From assembly GCF_022347565.1 (NCBI RefSeq), contig NZ_JAKRGH010000001.1, positions 496,001 through 560,000 on the forward strand: 64,000 nucleotides of DNA. Reading direction: 5' to 3'. Shown here piece after piece: positions 63,739 through 64,000 of this stretch. Position 1 is the first letter of the stretch, and the number at the start of each line of letters is the position of its first letter. The position numbers were made by a program, and so were the translations under genes. This DNA comes from Vibrio sp. Of7-15 (lineage in GTDB: Bacteria; Pseudomonadota; Gammaproteobacteria; Enterobacterales; Vibrionaceae). Under the pieces are notes generated by a model that was not told the DNA's origin, made no database searches, and worked only from the letters and a program-made list of their open reading frames with translations.

Positions 63739-64000
63739 TCATTTCTTTTTCTTATTAAGTCTATCTTCTAAGGCTTCTAAACGGGCAAGTAGCTGGATGT
63801 TTACCGATTTTAGTTTATGGATTTCTCTTTGTAGGTTGTTGATGCAGGCGCCATTCTCATCACAGATCTGCACTTTTCCACCCATAATGGCAAAGGTGCG
63901 CTCATCTGTTACTTCAGTAAACCATGATGGGTCGGTATTCATGGTGTAATCATAAAGCCCAATACCAACAGAATAATTACCAGAAACGATAATGCCATCT
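63739..64000 (-). CDS. C-terminal end of a protein running beyond the window
   Basis: The frame is open from the stop at 63739 to the right edge, giving the last 86 or so residues of a gene whose start is outside. An ATG at 63942 is probably internal because the frame continues upstream as GIIVSGNYSVGIGLYDYT. The segment has a DERTFAIMGGKVQICDENGA stretch with two cysteines and a C-terminal coiled coil (NNLQREIHKLKSVNIQLLAR, LEDRLNKKKK). The arrangement resembles the end of trimeric fibre-type surface or tail proteins, but that is only an impression. Confidence 0.6.
   Translation of the reverse strand, partial: DGIIVSGNYSVGIGLYDYTMNTDPSWFTEVTDERTFAIMGGKVQICDENGACINNLQREIHKLKSVNIQLLARLEALEDRLNKKKK

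Noticed and set aside
1-64000. CRISPR arrays, tRNA or rRNA genes, integrases and att sites
   Set aside because: Scanning by eye found no regularly spaced repeats, no tRNA-like cloverleaf and no recombinase gene; the only mobile-element hint is the short relic near 37,600.
63739-64000. Start of a prophage at the right edge
   Set aside because: The cut gene's coiled-coil end is reminiscent of tail-fibre proteins, but one partial gene with no phage neighbours is not enough.

Overview
The window looks like a chromosomal segment of a marine gammaproteobacterium, most likely a member of the Vibrionaceae. The grounds are a VF530-family protein, YdhR- and YaeR-like proteins, a PACE-family efflux protein, several chemotaxis and two-component genes, and moderate-to-low GC with AT-rich spacers. 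The genus cannot be fixed from sequence reading alone.

Region 1 (about 1-33,900, all + strand) is a hybrid trans-AT polyketide / nonribosomal peptide gene cluster whose left end lies outside the window. In order it holds: the 3' part of an NRPS gene (A domain end, PCP, and only the C-terminal lobe of a condensation domain); a free-standing malonyl-specific acyltransferase; two AT-less PKS modules (each KS-DH-KR-ACP); a type II thioesterase; an MFS exporter; a 4435-residue synthetase (KS0-CP, C-A-PCP-E, C-A-PCP, C-A-PCP); a short ORF that is only the last quarter of an epimerization domain; and a final synthetase (TubC-like docking, C-A-PCP-E-TE). A strong terminator closes the locus at 33,922. 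The ten-residue specificity codes read by eye are DFWNIGMVHK (Thr), DILQIGVIWK twice (Gly-like) and DAEDVGVVTK (acidic pocket, basic amino acid likely). The simplest prediction is an upstream aminoacyl starter, two C2 units reduced to a dienoyl chain, then D-Thr, Gly, Gly and a D-basic residue, released by the TE. I do not recognise the product. The main oddities are a KS that has lost both catalytic histidines but kept its cysteine, the relic E domain beside a Gly-like module, and the half C domain.

Region 2 (34,100-37,300) has a secreted helical-repeat protein and a LytS-like kinase / LytTR regulator pair that could control the cluster, though nothing in the sequence proves it. A spacer with a possible insertion-sequence relic follows.

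Region 3 (37,700-64,000) is ordinary chromosome with several small units. These are YdhR plus a membrane protein with a divergent LysR; a periplasmic binding protein / PAS histidine kinase / response regulator operon; cyclophilin; a lipoprotein M28 peptidase with a PA domain and a histidine-rich tail; an MBL-fold hydrolase; a VF530 protein; a beta-propeller-like protein, HAD phosphatase and OsmC protein; LysR with a divergent SnoaL-like gene; a DUF1176 protein; two MscS-type channels; an orphan gene; a chemotaxis receptor; a 35-aa secreted ORF; an XRE-cupin regulator divergent from a BenE transporter with a clear palindromic operator; VOC and PACE proteins; an HDOD protein; a periplasmic binding protein; and a gene cut by the right edge. 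No rRNA, tRNA, CRISPR array, intact transposase or integrase was seen.
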